64,000 nt of DNA from Dipteris shenzhenensis (GCA_047967505.1 CM106540.1), one strand, 5' to 3'; counted from the stretch's first letter, positions 34,579-46,763 are shown. Notes: generated from the sequence alone by a model not told the origin. Program-made: numbers and translations.

Positions 34579-35835
34579 CTACGCAAAACCTTTGGCAACC
34601 AATCTTGCCTTGTACCTGCTAACAGACCCATCAGCATTGCGCTTTACTTTGTAAACCCACTTGCAGCCAATAGCCTTCTTATCATGAGGCAAAGGCATCA
34701 AATCCCAAGTGTGGTTTGCATCCAAGGCAGCCATCTCTTCATCCATAACTGCTTCCCAATTTTTATGCCCTGCTGCATCCTCAAAACATGTGGGCTCTGG
34801 CTCCTCTAGAACCTTGACCATATAAGCATAGTGATGTGCTGTGTACCCATCATATCTCAGCCTGTCAACTGGATACTTAATACGAGTGGACCTCTGTACA
34901 ACTGGATCAGTTGCAGGAGTCTTTAAATCATGCCTGCTTTTCCTTGCACCAAGTGTAACAACAGAAGGAATCCCAAGTTCCTCATCAAGGCTCATTTCAA
35001 AGCCGCTTGACTCTCCATCAACATGAGAGCTACCAGCAGACACATCAAACACTGGAGCATTGTCTACTTTTTCTTTTCCCTTATGTGATACCTGCACAAC
35101 ACTATCAGGACTGCCATGTGACGATTCACTAGATCTCAATCTCCCTGTCCATGCATTAGATCCACTAGTAGAGGACTCTTGGGGTCCACTCAAGGCTTGA
35201 GATTGCTGCTCTGCATTTATTGCAGCATTCCCATTTCCTGCATCTGCATCTCCTACCATAACAGTTGGTGCATACCAGCTGCTCATTTCATCAAAAACAA
35301 CATCTCTGCTCACTTGCATTTTGCGGGTCGAAGGGTTATAACAGCGATACCCTTTCTGGTGCAGAGCATATCCAATAAAGATGCATTTTTCTGCCTTTGG
35401 ATCCAGCTTTGTTCTCTTCTCATCAGGAACATGAACATAAGCTATGCAACCAAATACCTTCAAGTGAGAAATATCTGATTTTTGGCCTGTATACATTTCT
35501 TCAGGCGTCATGCCATGGACCGCTGCAGTGGGGGTTCTGTTCATAATATAAACAGCAGTTGCTACTGCTTCAGCCCAAAAATAATCAGGCATGTTTTTCT
35601 CATTTAGGATCGCTCGTCCTACTTCTGCAATATGCCTGTTCTTCCTTTCTGCAACCCCATTCTGCTGAGGGGTAGACCTGCATGAGTACTTCCTTTGAAT
35701 TCCCTGTTCTTTCAGATATTCACAAAATTCTTCTGAAAAATACTCTCCCCCTCCATCAGATCTTAGCACTTTAATATGCACACCTTTCTCTTTTTCAACC
35801 ATGGCCTTAAAAGCCTTGAAATGGCTGAACACCAC
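34579..35835 (-). pseudogene. Copia integrase C-terminal half and RT start
   Basis: Carries [14 protein letters not shown] (second integrase Asp) and [13 protein letters not shown] (catalytic Glu), the FKVFGC...VHVPDE...CIFIGY chromodomain-like tail, a long Ser-rich linker, and the RT start [13 protein letters not shown] ending AKGFA before TAG. The TAG replaces the Gln codon normally found after AKGFA in this family. Upstream linkage needs correction of the 2-base deletion near 35832. Confidence 0.92.
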
Positions 35836-37564
35836 TTTTGTGCTTCATAAAATAAATCCACACCTTCCTAGTGTAGTCATCAATAAACGTCACATAATAA
35901 TGGCATCCACCAATAGAAGCAGCTTTGGTTGTCCAAACATCTGAATGGATCACTTCCAAAGGTCTTCTGCTCACCTTAGCATTTTTGGGAAATGCATGTC
36001 TGGCCTGCTTACCCATTTGGCATGCTTCACATACCTTTTGCATTCCCTCAACTCTGAATTTAGGCAAACCTGCAACAATGTTTTTCGTTTGCATAGATTT
36101 CAGCCTTTGTATATTCACGTGCCCAATGCGCTTGTGCCATATCTCAATATCTACAATGACACCTCTCCCATGCGCAAACATAGCAGCTTTCACCTCAGGC
36201 ATATCAACATCCAAGGTGAACATTCTGCCATTTTTGTTGCCTTTTGCAACCAAGCGGCACTTATTTTTCAAGTCCTCAACAAAGCATCCATCAGGATTAA
36301 ATCTGACCTGCAGACCTTGCTCAACCATCTGGCCAACTGAAACCAGGTTCTTAGTGATTTTTGGAACATGAAGTACATCTGCCAAGTACTTCGTTTTGCC
36401 ATCCTGCATAGCCAATGGCACTTTACCAACCTGCGTAATTGGGTGCGCAGTATCATCACCTGTTTCAACATAACCTGGCTTATCCAAATTTCTAACATCA
36501 TGAAACCACTCACCATGACTGGTCATGTGGTTAGAGGCACCTGAATCAACATACCAAACATCATTGCAAGCTGCAGCATCTCCTGACATGGAGTTAACCA
36601 TATGCTGCATCACAAAAAGGTGCTCATTTCTGTCGTCACCATGCCCACTTGATGATGCATAGTTGCTTTGCTGCAACTTCCCACTTTTGATGTCATTCTG
36701 CTTTTTATAGCATGTATTCTCCTTGTGTCCAGGCTTTCCACAATAATAGCATTCTGTGCTGCTATTAACTTGCTGGTTCCTTTGCCATGAACCACGGCCT
36801 CTTTGGCTCCCCCTGCCTCTAGAACTACCACATCCTCCTCCATAGGACTGGTTTTCCTGTTGTTGCTGTTGGTTCTGATTTCCTACATGGCCACCAAAAC
36901 GGCCTCTTCCTCTACCCCTGCCTCTACCTGTATTCGAGTAGAAAGCAGTCTCTTGAGAAGTTGAGGTGGCTGAACCACCATTCCTTTGCTCTTCACTCAG
37001 CAAGAGAGCAATAAGTTCCTGAAAATCAGGAAATGTTTCACGGACTCCAATGGATGTCCGAAACTGTGCATAATCTTTCCCAAGACCATTCAAGGTCACT
37101 GACACTAAGTCCTCATCATCAACAGGTGCTCCAATGGAGGCAAGAGAATCTGCACGGCCTTTCACCTTCAAGGAATACTCATTTATATTCAGATTTTTCC
37201 TTTGCAAATTGTGCAACTCCTGCTTTAGCTGCATCTTTCGTGCTTTGGTATTTGTGCTATATAGCTTCACCAATGTATCCCATGCCTCCTTAGGCGTCTC
37301 TACATCCTGTATATGCACAATCATAGAATTTGAAATGCTAACAGACAGCCAATACAGGCATTTTCTGGCTTTTTCATGCCATTCTTTAAAGGCCTTCAAT
37401 TCAGCAGGAGTGGGAGTAGCACCCAAAACTGGTTCTGCAGTTTCACCACTGATGTACTCCCAAACTCCCTTTCCCATAAGGAAGTTTGTCATCCTGAACT
37501 TCCATGCTTGGAAGTTGTTCTTGTCAAGCTTCTCACTGACAATGGTAGACAGATTCTCAGACAT
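35807..37564 (-). pseudogene. Copia gag, protease, pre-integrase and integrase start
   Basis: The ATG at 37564 (MSENLSTIVSEKL) is preferred over the in-frame ATG 27 bases upstream because the former begins the conserved gag N-terminus. Domains: UBN2-type gag (residues about 10-215); an Arg/Gly-rich RGRGRGRG stretch; a zinc knuckle CYYCGKPGHKENTC (about 36745); protease active site YVDSGASNHM (about 36550); GAG_pre-integrase with IWHKRIGHVN; and integrase start EVIHSDVW (first Asp) and YYVTFIDDYTRKVW. The frame ends in a shifted stop at 35807. All catalytic residues seen are intact. Confidence 0.93.
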
Positions 37565-38100
37565 TTTACAAATCACGAATTGCAACAGCAACCTGTAAAC
37601 ACAGCAAATGCCTCACAAGGGCAAATAGCAAAACTTCTGCAAAAAGCCTCACAGGGGCAGATCTGCAACACTGACGAAAGTGGTATTTCACCACATAGTC
37701 ACTTCCTAGTGACGATTTTGCATCAACAGGCTACAGGCATGAATCTGCAACTCCCAATATCTCTGCACACAGGCATATGATGCAATTTCTGTGGCACCTT
37801 TCCACCGACTAGCCACGCAGTGGTCGCACAACGAAAAACAGGGCCTTTTTCTGAGTGCCTGCGAAGAACTTCCGCCTTCAAAACGGGCCCCGAAACGGCC
37901 TCAAATCAAAAAAGTAGCATATACTGCGCTCTCGCCACACCGCGAAGGGCCTCTCAATCTGAAACAGTGCACTCCTGCACTTCTGGCTGTGCTACCTGCA
38001 GAGATTTGCTCCCAAACTCGAAATAGGAAAGCAACACTGGTCCTCTTACCAGGACACCACAAACTTGGCTTGCTTTCTTGAGCTCCTTACCACGAACAAG

Positions 38101-38112
38101 GCTCTGATACCA
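38101..38112 (-). other. Primer-binding site (initiator Met-tRNA)
   Basis: TGGTATCAGAGC on the minus strand, exactly complementary to the 3' end of plant initiator tRNA-Met and directly touching the LTR end ...CTTTACA. Confidence 0.95.
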
Positions 38113-38415
38113 TGTAAAGAATAAGGGAGAGAGATAGGAGACTCAAGTGCAGCTTTCTTCACAACACACAAAAGAGAGAGGACACAAGGTTGGAGGGTGA
38201 AGCCTTTCTTCACTTTTGCACACAACAACAATACACAATAGAAGAGGGAAATACCCTATATGTCAAACCCTGGAATACGTGGTTCATATGTGAACCCAAA
38301 CCAAAAACATACGTGGTAGTCTAACTACACCACGAGTACAACTAACATAGGCGGTGACATAAATGATAGTCATCCAGGAGATATATCGGCGGGGGTAGAG
38401 CTTGATATCTCAACA
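38113..38415 (-). repeat. 5' LTR of the copia element
   Basis: A 303-bp LTR reading TGTTGAGATATC...TTCTTTACA on the minus strand. The outer boundary is set by the resumption of copia coding DNA at 38416 and the inner one by the primer site. No second copy of this LTR occurs in the window. Confidence 0.88.
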
Positions 38416-38628
38416 GCCTTTTCTAGTGAGAAACCTTCAGCTGCACATTTCAAAGTTTTTGGATGTGACTGTTTTGTGCATGTCCCTGATGCTACCAGGA
38501 CCAAATGGGAACCGAAGAGCCGGAAGTGTATTTTCTTGGGCTACAGTGAAGAGGTGAAGGGTTACCGTCTCTATAACCCTGTTACCAAGAAGGTAATTGT
38601 AAGTCACGATGTGGTCTTCTCGTGTTGC
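38416..38628 (+). pseudogene. Copia integrase-tail fragment, target of the insertion
   Basis: The + strand encodes KPSAAHFKVFG and VHVPDATRTKWEPKSRK through DVVFS. It is almost identical to the integrase tail of copia B (18220-17993), so it is the same family as the 10-19 kb elements but in opposite orientation. It is interrupted on its left by the copia LTR. Confidence 0.88.
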
Positions 38629-38972
38629 TACTTCCAAGGCCAAAAAACGCTTGCCTTCCTGGTTGTTTCTATCAAAAGCTAGTGTTCTAAAAAAAAATCT
38701 CTATCAAAAGACTATGGCTATTTTTGGCTTTGTAATAACCCACCGACAATCATTTTCAATGGAATTTTGTGTTCTCCAATGTCTTCTCTTCTAGCCCATT
38801 ATCCAATAAAGTTGTCTTGCGCATTGTAATGTAGCACTTTTGACATATGCTCCTTATAGTCCCTATCCTAGTCCCTATCTTGTATATCATGAATATGTAC
38901 CCTTGATTGTACAAGTAGTTGTAAAATAATGTCGTGTGTCTTGATATAGAGATTTATGTTATGGACTATTGC

Positions 38973-39418
38973 TAGAAATTGCCATGGGGACTGAAGGGCA
39001 TGGCAGTGCTCTTGGAGCTCCTGGATTTGCAAGGGAAATGGTTTTGCCTTGGACTTGCATCGTGCAATCAGAAATGTACTGTGTGCCATAAAAGCTGTAG
39101 TAGTAGGGTGTGATATGCATGGCTCATGAGAGGAAGGCAAGGATTCATATCAGCAAAGCAATGAACAAGAGGGGAGTATTGAGGATTCCTCAAAAGGCAC
39201 ATAGTTTTTTGTGCCAGACTTCTCCTGGAAGTTGCCATGGGGGTTGAGAGGCATGGCAGTGGTCCTAGAGTCTTGCAAGGACCAAGGTTTTGTCTTACAC
39301 ATGTAGCGTGAATGCAAAGATGTACTCAATGCCATAAAAGCTGTGGCTATTGGGGTGTGATCCACCATGCATGCGAGAGGGAGGCATGGCTGCATATCAG
39401 CCAAAGAATGAACTTGAA
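38973..39418 (+). repeat. Tandem repeat, two units of about 250 bp
   Basis: 38973-39168 and 39226-39418 share TTGCCATGGGG, GGCATGGCAGTG, GCCATAAAAGCTGT and CATATCAGC in order, with about 75 percent identity. Non-coding. Confidence 0.75.
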
Positions 39419-39439
39419 GCAATTATTGTGGATGACTTG

Positions 39440-40480
39440 GTTTTGACCATTTACCATAAGCCCCCTAGTGGTACCTCTTTTACAGTGTTCTCATGGGTAG
39501 ACACTCTTGTCAGTACATAGGTAAACCTCTTGCATAGAGCACCAGACCGCCGCCTCCCGCTTGGAGTTATCCACACCATGTAGTTGATGATACACTAGTC
39601 ATGACTCCGGATGAGATCCATGAGTGGAAAGAGAACCTTCTTCGACCATTCATTGCCACATGGTATATACTAGTCTATGATGCAAACTCCAGCCTCATTG
39701 GTCTTGAGAGATCAGATGCAGATGCTTCACATGTTAGCATGGATCAGCCTATAGTTTTTGATCATGCACATTTGTTGGTAATCCCTCAGCATGAAGCACA
39801 CTTCTCGGTAAGCCTTTAGCATGAGGCACATTCGGTAGTAAGCCCTTAGCATGAGGAAAATTTGACAGTAAGTCCTCAGTACGAGGCAGTGCCATTGACA
39901 TCTGCACAATCTGATTATTATGATGCACAGCCATCATATTCATGCATGGATACAACTCCATCTACTGTCACATCAGATGTAGATACTCAGCGAGAGTTCA
40001 CCAGTGATCATGCAATTATTCAGTAAGGTAATTCCTTAGTACGAGGCACTCTCATCTCTAACCGCATGCGGAGATATATGCCCCAGTGCATCTAGCTCTT
40101 TAGGTGATTCCATTCTAGCATTTATCACTGATGCTTTCACCTCTGACATAGAGCATATCCTGGACACATTTTCCATGACCAGTACACATCATTAGATCAA
40201 TCTATAGGACATTCGAGCATCGGCTCAATCATGCCACATTGCACCACCTTTAGATCCAGTAATCACCACCTCTATCGATCAGTAAATCATTCCTCGGCAT
40301 GAGGATACCTATGCATCAATGCGGTGCTACTCCAGTGTAGTGGACATTATCAGGTTTTCAGCCATAGTGTAACTTGGGGCGACTTAGTGGTTCATCATGC
40401 ACTTATGGCTATCATATTTAGTCCCATTTTTTGTGCAGACTAGTGGTTGGATCCAAGATTACAGATTAGTCCCTACATTG
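39440..40480 (-). repeat. Repeat R3, third copy (diverged)
   Basis: Aligned in the same orientation as 30905-32245, sharing TGATAAACTAGTCATGACTC-like and CACTTATGGCTATCATA segments. At 39778-39895 a unit of about 30 bp (GTAAGCCCTTAGCATGAGGC) is repeated four times, while the other copies have it singly. Confidence 0.7.
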
Positions 40481-41357
40481 GCATTTGGCACCTCATTCGC
40501 CTTAGGGACATCTTATGGATTTTTCATAGTTGTACTTCAGGCTTCTAGGCCTTTATACTATTAGCTCCTTCTCCACGAGTCTACGACAGATGCTACATCC
40601 TATGTCGATGGATATTTAGCCATGCACACATCAGATGACCTTTAGCTCATGATAGTTGAGCATACAGGTTGGATAAGTTCCTATACCTTGTCAGTTTTAC
40701 AAGTCTATTCTTCATCAGCACAACAATGTATTACACCTACAACTTTAGCCCCAATTTTTCAGCCCCTGGATCACTCTGTCCACACCGACTATGCGGTCTT
40801 CTTTGACCCCGCATCATTTGAAAGAGATTATATTACTGTAGCATACCTTGCACATTGTTGTCAGTTCTTTTGTGTTGGTGACATCCTCATATGTCACAAC
40901 CTATCAGATTCTTCATCGTACATTGACTAGCCTCATATCCGGATACCTCTTCCACAAAGCAGCTGCATAGTCCATGGTGACTATGACATGTTCAACTTTG
41001 ACATGTTTCAGCACGCAACCATACACACTGTCATTCACGCAGTCATCATTCAATCGACCAGTCTTTGATCAAGGTGGACTTGAATTTCTGCATATTCCCT
41101 TCCTCTTTCTTTCGGCCTATCTTCTGGGTTTTATTCCCAAAGGCAAAGGATGACCCACAACTTAAAAGGGGGAAGTGCATGATATGTACAGGATCACATA
41201 AGTTGTACTCATTGTACATGCTTCTGCTACATAGTCACTTTGCTCACATACACACATACTATTTTGATTTCTTTTCCGTTTTGGATGCTATCATATGCAC
41301 CAAACGAAATCCACAAACAGGTCTTGTACATGCACCCTCTACTTATCCAGTGCAATT

Positions 41358-41600
41358 TAAGAGGGGGTGTTAAAGATAGTGTAAATTGCACTATCCACAT
41401 AGGGCATAGGGGGAAACCCTAACCCTAACCCTAAGGGGTTCACATGTATATCTTCATGTTCATTGTTAATACACTTAGTGTACACGTAGCTATATCATGT
41501 ACACTCCTCTCTCTCTCCCTCTATCATTGTCTACCACAAACGAATATGCTATCATTGTCTATCACTTACGCTATCATTGTCTACCACAAACGAATATGCT
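41358..41600 (+). repeat. Possible LTR start with polypurine tract
   Basis: TAAGAGGGGG at 41358-41367 is followed by TGTTAAAGATAGTG, the layout of a polypurine tract and LTR start. Within it 41414-41434 holds three telomere-like CCCTAA units. At 41518-41600 the motif GCTATCATTGTCTACCACAA recurs and merges into the satellite monomer. No partner LTR was found. Confidence 0.4.
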
Positions 41601-44600
41601 ATGCTACTTTAATTGAAATAAAAACCTAGCCAAAGTATCTATACTATCATAGATTAGAGTCATACCATGTTTCATCTTCTTTTGACCATTGATGTCCAAC
41701 ATGGTTATTGAAAACCACTGTTGGTGACCTACACGTGTTATAGTGTGTGTGATGAGGTTCTTTAGAACAAAAAGCCATGTCACACACCTATTTATGGGAC
41801 AAGATTTGACATCGTTATTTGGTTTAATAATATTGATAATCATACCAAGTCTCAGTACATTAAGAGATATAGATTAATGGATTTGACCTTACCCTAACAA
41901 AAACATTTCTCATTCGGAGTGCAGAAAAGAAAGAGTTATCTACCGTAAAACAATATGCTACACCACTCCAAATGCAATAGATCCTAGCCATAATCTTTAA
42001 GCCATCATCTAGTAGATTCCTACAAAGTTTTGTCTTCTTCTAAACATCGATGGTGCACATGGTTATGAAAAACCAACATCGGTGGGGTTATATGAGGTTC
42101 TTCAAAGAAAAAAAGCCATGTATAGACATATTTATGGGACAAGATTTGGTACGGTGCTTGGTTTAGATGTTATTGAGAGTCATACCGATTCTCGGTCCAT
42201 TACAAGATACAGAGAAAATGATTTAAACTTACTCTATCAAAAATGTTTCAGATTGCGTTGTGGCAAATGAAGGGTTCTACCAGAAACCAATATGCTACCC
42301 TACTCGAAATGAAATAAAACCTAAACAAAATCTCTATTCCACCATGTATTAGAATCCTACCAAGTTGCATCTTGTTTCGACTATAGGTGTCCAACATGGT
42401 TATGAATAACCAACATTCATGACCCAATCGTGTTCTATGTGTGTGATGAGGTTCTTCAAACTGAAACTACATGTATAGACATATTCATGGGACAAGATTT
42501 CATACAGTTCTTTGGGATAATATGAATGATAATCATACCAAGTATTGGCCAATTACATGATAGAGAGACATGGATTTGACCTTACCCTAGCATAAATATT
42601 TCTTGTTGTATAACAAAGAAAAGGTTCTCTACCACTAAAACAATATGCTATGCTACTCCAAATGAAATAAATCCTAGCCATAATCTTTATGCCATCATGT
42701 ATTAGATTCCTACAAATCTTTATCCTCTTCTGACCATCGATGCCGAACATAGTTATGAAAAACCTTGAACGTTGGTGACCCTAATGTGTTGCAGTGTGCA
42801 CGATGGGGATTTGTAAATAAAAAGGCATGTAAAGACGTATTTATGGGTCAAGATTTGGTATGGGGCTTGGGTAAAATATTATTGAGAGTCATACCAATTC
42901 TTGGTCCCTTAAGAGATATCGAGAAATGGATTGTAACTTTCCCTATCAAAAAAGTTGCAGTCGACAGTCTCGAAAAAAAAAGGGTTGTCTACCATAAACC
43001 AATATGCTACGCTACTTGAAATGAGATAAAAATGTAGCCAAAGTATTTATACCATTATATATTAATGTCGTACCAAGTTTCATCTTCTTTCGACCATTGC
43101 TGTCCAACATAGTTGTTTAAAACCAACGTTGGGGACCCACATGTGTTTTAGTGTGTGCGACACTATTATTTAAAATAAAGAGCCATGTATAGACCTATTT
43201 ATAGTACAAGATTTGATACGGTGCTTTGGTATATTATTAATGAGAATCATACCAAGTCGTAGTCCATCTCTAGTCCATTACGAGATATAGATCCGTGGAT
43301 TTGACCTTACCCTAACAAAAACATTTCTTGTTTCACAGTGCGGCAAAGAAAGGGTTATCTAGCCTAAAACAATATGCTACGCTACTTGAAATGAAATAGA
43401 GCCTAGACTCAATCTTTATGCCATGATCTATGTGATTCCTACAAAGTTTTGTCTTATTCTGACCATCAGTGGTGGACGTGGTTATGAAAAACCAAGGTTT
43501 GGTGACCCTCACGTATTGTAGTGTGTGCAATGGGGAATTGTAAAATAAAAATGCATGTGTAGACCTATGTTTGGGACAAGATTTGGTACAGTGCTTGGTT
43601 AGGATGTTATGGAGAGTAATACAAATTCTCGGTCAATTACGAGATATACAAAAAAGGATTTGAACTTACCCTATCAAAAATGTTTTAGCTCGCAGTGTGG
43701 CAAAAGAAGGGTTGTCTACCTCGTAAACCGATATGCTACGCTACTCGAAATGAAATAAAAACTAGACAAAATCTCTACTCCATCATGTATTAGAATCCTA
43801 CTAAGTTGCATCTTGTTTTGAGTGTTAGTTTCTGAAATCGTTATGAGAAACCAACGTTGGTGAGCCACACATGTTCTATGTGTGCGATGAGGTTCTTCAA
43901 ATAGAAAAGCCATGTATAGACCTATTTATGGGACAAGATTTGGTATGGTGCTTGGGAAAAATGTTATTGAGAGTCATACCCATTATCGGTCCATTACGAG
44001 ATATAGAGAAAAGTATTTGAACTTACTCTATAAAAAATGTTTTAGCTTGCAGTGTGGCAAAAGAAGGGTTGTCTACCATAAACCAATATGCTACGCTACT
44101 TGAAATGAAAAAAAACCTTAACAAAATCTCTATTCCACCATGTATTAGAATCCTACAAGGTTGCATCTTGTTTTGACTATTAATGTCCAACATGGTTATG
44201 AATAGCCAACGTTGGTGACCCAATCATGTTCTATGTGTGCAATGAGGTTCTTCAAACTAAAAATAGATGTATATACCTTTTTATGGGACAAGATTTGGTA
44301 CAGGTTTTGTGGGATAATATGAGTGAGAATCATACCAAGTCATGGCCAATTTCATGATATAGAGCTATGGATTTGACCTTACCCTAGCATAAATATTTCT
44401 CATCCAAGTCTGACAAATAAAGGGTTCTCTACCCTAAAACAATGTGCTATGCTACTCCAAATGGAATAAATCCTAGCCATAACTTTATGCCATCATGTAG
44501 TAGATTCTTACAAAGCTTTGTCTTCTTTTGACCATCGATGCCAAACATGGTTATGAAAAACCTTGAACGTTGGTGACCCTCACGTGTTGCAGTGTGCACG

Positions 44601-45371
44601 ACGGGGATTTGTAAAATAAAAAGGCATGTATAGACCTATTTATGGGTCAAGATTTGGTATAGGGATTGGGTAAAATTTTATTGAGAGTCATACTAATTCT
44701 CAATCCATTAAGACATATAGAGACTATCAAAAATGTTTCAGTCCGCTGTTTGGTAAAAAAAGGGTTGTCTACCATAAACCAATATGCTACGCTACTTGGA
44801 ATGAAATAAAAACCTAGCCAAAGCATTTATATTACTATTTATTATAGTTGTACTAGGTTTCATCTTCTTTTGACCATCGATGTCCAACATGGTTATTGAA
44901 AACCAACGTTGGTGACCCACACGTGTTCTAGTGTGTGAGATGAGGTTCTTAAAAATAAAAAGCCATGTAAAGACCTATTTATGGGACAAGATTTGATACA
45001 GTTATTTGGGATAATATAAATGAGAATCATACCAAGTCTCAGCCAATTACATGATATAAAGCTATGGATTTGACCTTACCCTACGATAAATATTTCTCGT
45101 CCGAGTGTGACAAATAAAGGGTTCTCTTTCCTCAAACAATGTGCTATGCTACTCCAAATGGAATAAAGCCTAGCCATAATCTTTATGGCATCATGTATTA
45201 GATTCCTACAAATCTTTATTCTCTTTTGACTATTGATGCCGAACATGGTTATGAAAAACCTTGAACGTTGGTGACCCTCACATGTTGCAGTGTGCACGAC
45301 GGGGATTTGTAAAATAAAAAGGCATGTATAAATTTATTTATGGGTCAAGATTTCGTATGGGGCTTGGGTAG
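41590..45371 (+). repeat. Satellite array, monomer of about 355 bp, 11 copies
   Basis: Phase marker TTTATGGGACAAGATTTGG or a close variant occurs near 41792, 42130, 42486, 42840, 43198, 43569, 43925, 44280, 44638, 44980 and 45340, so spacing is 338-371 bp. Each monomer also has CCAATATGCTACGCTACT, AACGTTGGTGACCC and GAGAGTCATACCA. Short ORFs here are fragments of the monomer. Subtypes repeat in the same order after five monomers (see findings). Confidence 0.92.
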
Positions 45372-45466
45372 GAGGAACTTGTTGTCCATTTCTGCGATCA
45401 CGGATCGGGACCTCAAAGTTCACTTCGATAAGAATGGCGCACAGATTTTGGAAGAATTGGTATGAC
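45372..45466 (+). mobile_element. Copia pre-integrase micro-fragment at satellite reversal
   Basis: About 95 bp encodes RNLLSISAITDRDLKVHFDK on the + strand, the GAG_pre-integrase signature of copia pol. Forward satellite ends before it and inverted satellite begins after it. No other element sequence is present. Confidence 0.7.
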
Positions 45467-46340
45467 TCTCAATAACATTTTACCCAAGCACCATACCAAA
45501 TCTTGTCCCATAAATAGGTCTAAACATGCCTTTTTATTTTACAAATCTGTGTCGCACACATTGCAACACGTGAGGGTCACCAACATTGGTTTTTAACAAC
45601 CATGCTCGGCATCGATGGTCGTACGAAGACATAAATTTATAGGAATCTTTTAGATGATGAAATAAAGATTATGGCTAGGCTCTATTTCATTTGGAGTAGT
45701 GTAGCATATTGTGTTACAGTAGATAACTCTTTCTTTGTCGCACTGCGACAAGAAATGTTTTTGTTAGGGTAAGATAGAATCCATGGATTTATACCTCCTA
45801 ATGGATTGAGACTTGGTAAGCCTGTAAGTCACATCATGCCCAAGAATTGTATCGAATCTTGTCCCATAAATAGGTCTATACATGCCTTTTTTTTTAAAAG
45901 AACTATGTTGCACACACTGGAACAAGTGTGGGTCATCAACGTTAATTTTTCATAACCGTGTTGGGCATCCATAGTAGACACAATATAAAACTTGGTAGGA
46001 TTGTAATAAACGATGGCATAGATTTTTTGGCTAGGAGGTCTTGGATGTGGAGTAGCATAGCTTCTTGTTTTAGGATGGATAACATTTCTTTATCGCACCT
46101 TGAGGTGAAACATTTCTAAGTTGGTAAGGTCAAATCCATGGCTTTATATCTCATAATGGTATGCGTCTAAGTCACATTGAACCCAAGAACCGTACCAAAT
46201 CTTGTCCCATACATAGGTATATACATGCTATTTTTATTAAGAAAAACCATCACACATACTAGAACATGTATGAGTCAACAACGTTGATTTTTCATAGCCA
46301 TGTTAGGCACCGATGGTCTAAATAAGAAACTTTATAGGAC
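45467..46340 (-). repeat. Satellite array, inverted part, about 2.5 monomers
   Basis: The phase marker appears reverse-complemented (AAATCTTGTCCCATAAATAG) near 45510, 45857 and 46200. Divergence from the forward array is higher, especially in the last monomer. Confidence 0.88.
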
Positions 46341-46551
46341 TTTAATACATACAAATGATATGTGATGGTTATGAAAATTTGCGCAGATCTTACACCAGAT
46401 AAGATGAAGGTGTGTCTAAAGTATTATAGGGATCTTAGATTAGATAAGTTGAAGGCGTTATCTAGAGTATTATGATAAGCAGATACAAAGACGAGTAGTA
46501 AAGAACGACTAGAAATTCATTAGCGACCATTCAAATGATATTGGAGGAGTA
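46341..46551. other. No recognised feature
   Basis: Satellite edge. GATAAGATGAAGGTG-like and GATAAGTTGAAGGCG words near 46398 and 46443 suggest a small degenerate repeat. Confidence 0.4.
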
Positions 46552-46648
46552 TGATACTTTGGACTTAAATTGAGTAAGATGAAAACTTTTACAAATTATC
46601 GCAAGTACATAGGGTAGGAGCACAAACATATATATGTTTTTATTTATG
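46552..46648 (+). repeat. Direct repeat of about 100 bp, copy 1
   Basis: Identical to 49005-49110 over about 80 bases beginning TGATACTTTGGACTTAAATT, then with a small indel before TTTTTATTTATGTGTTTAT. Both copies run into (TA)n/(TG)n microsatellites. Confidence 0.92.
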
Positions 46649-46709
46649 TGTTTATTATTTATATATATAAATATACATACATATATATGTATGTAAGTAT
46701 ATATACATA

Positions 46710-46763
46710 TACATATATATATATATATATATATTATATGTGTGTGTGTGTGTGTGTGTGTGT
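46710..46763. repeat. (TA)n(TG)n microsatellite
   Basis: TA repeats to about 46736, then TG repeats to 46763. Confidence 0.9.

Larger units (their letters stand above)
33385..38415 (-). mobile_element. Near-complete Ty1/copia retrotransposon, 3' LTR missing
   Basis: Minus-strand order: 5' LTR (38415-38113), primer-binding site directly adjacent (38112-38101), leader of about 540 bp, then gag-protease-integrase-RT-RNase H (37564-33385). The RNase H end is cut after the segment encoding EKVLAGE, and no polypurine tract or 3' LTR follows. Only three lesions interrupt the 1,390-codon frame: a 2-base deletion near 35832, a TAG at 34579 and a 1-base deletion near 33528. It has inserted into an older copia fragment, whose sequence resumes at 38416. 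Confidence 0.93.

Noticed and set aside
41414-41434. Telomere or telomere relic
   Set aside because: Only three CCCTAA units, preceded by a purine tract and LTR-like start. Short runs like this occur in plant LTRs and do not indicate a chromosome end or fusion.
41590-46340. CRISPR array
   Set aside because: The repeat is 355 bp long, diverged, has no unique spacers, and lies in plant nuclear DNA.
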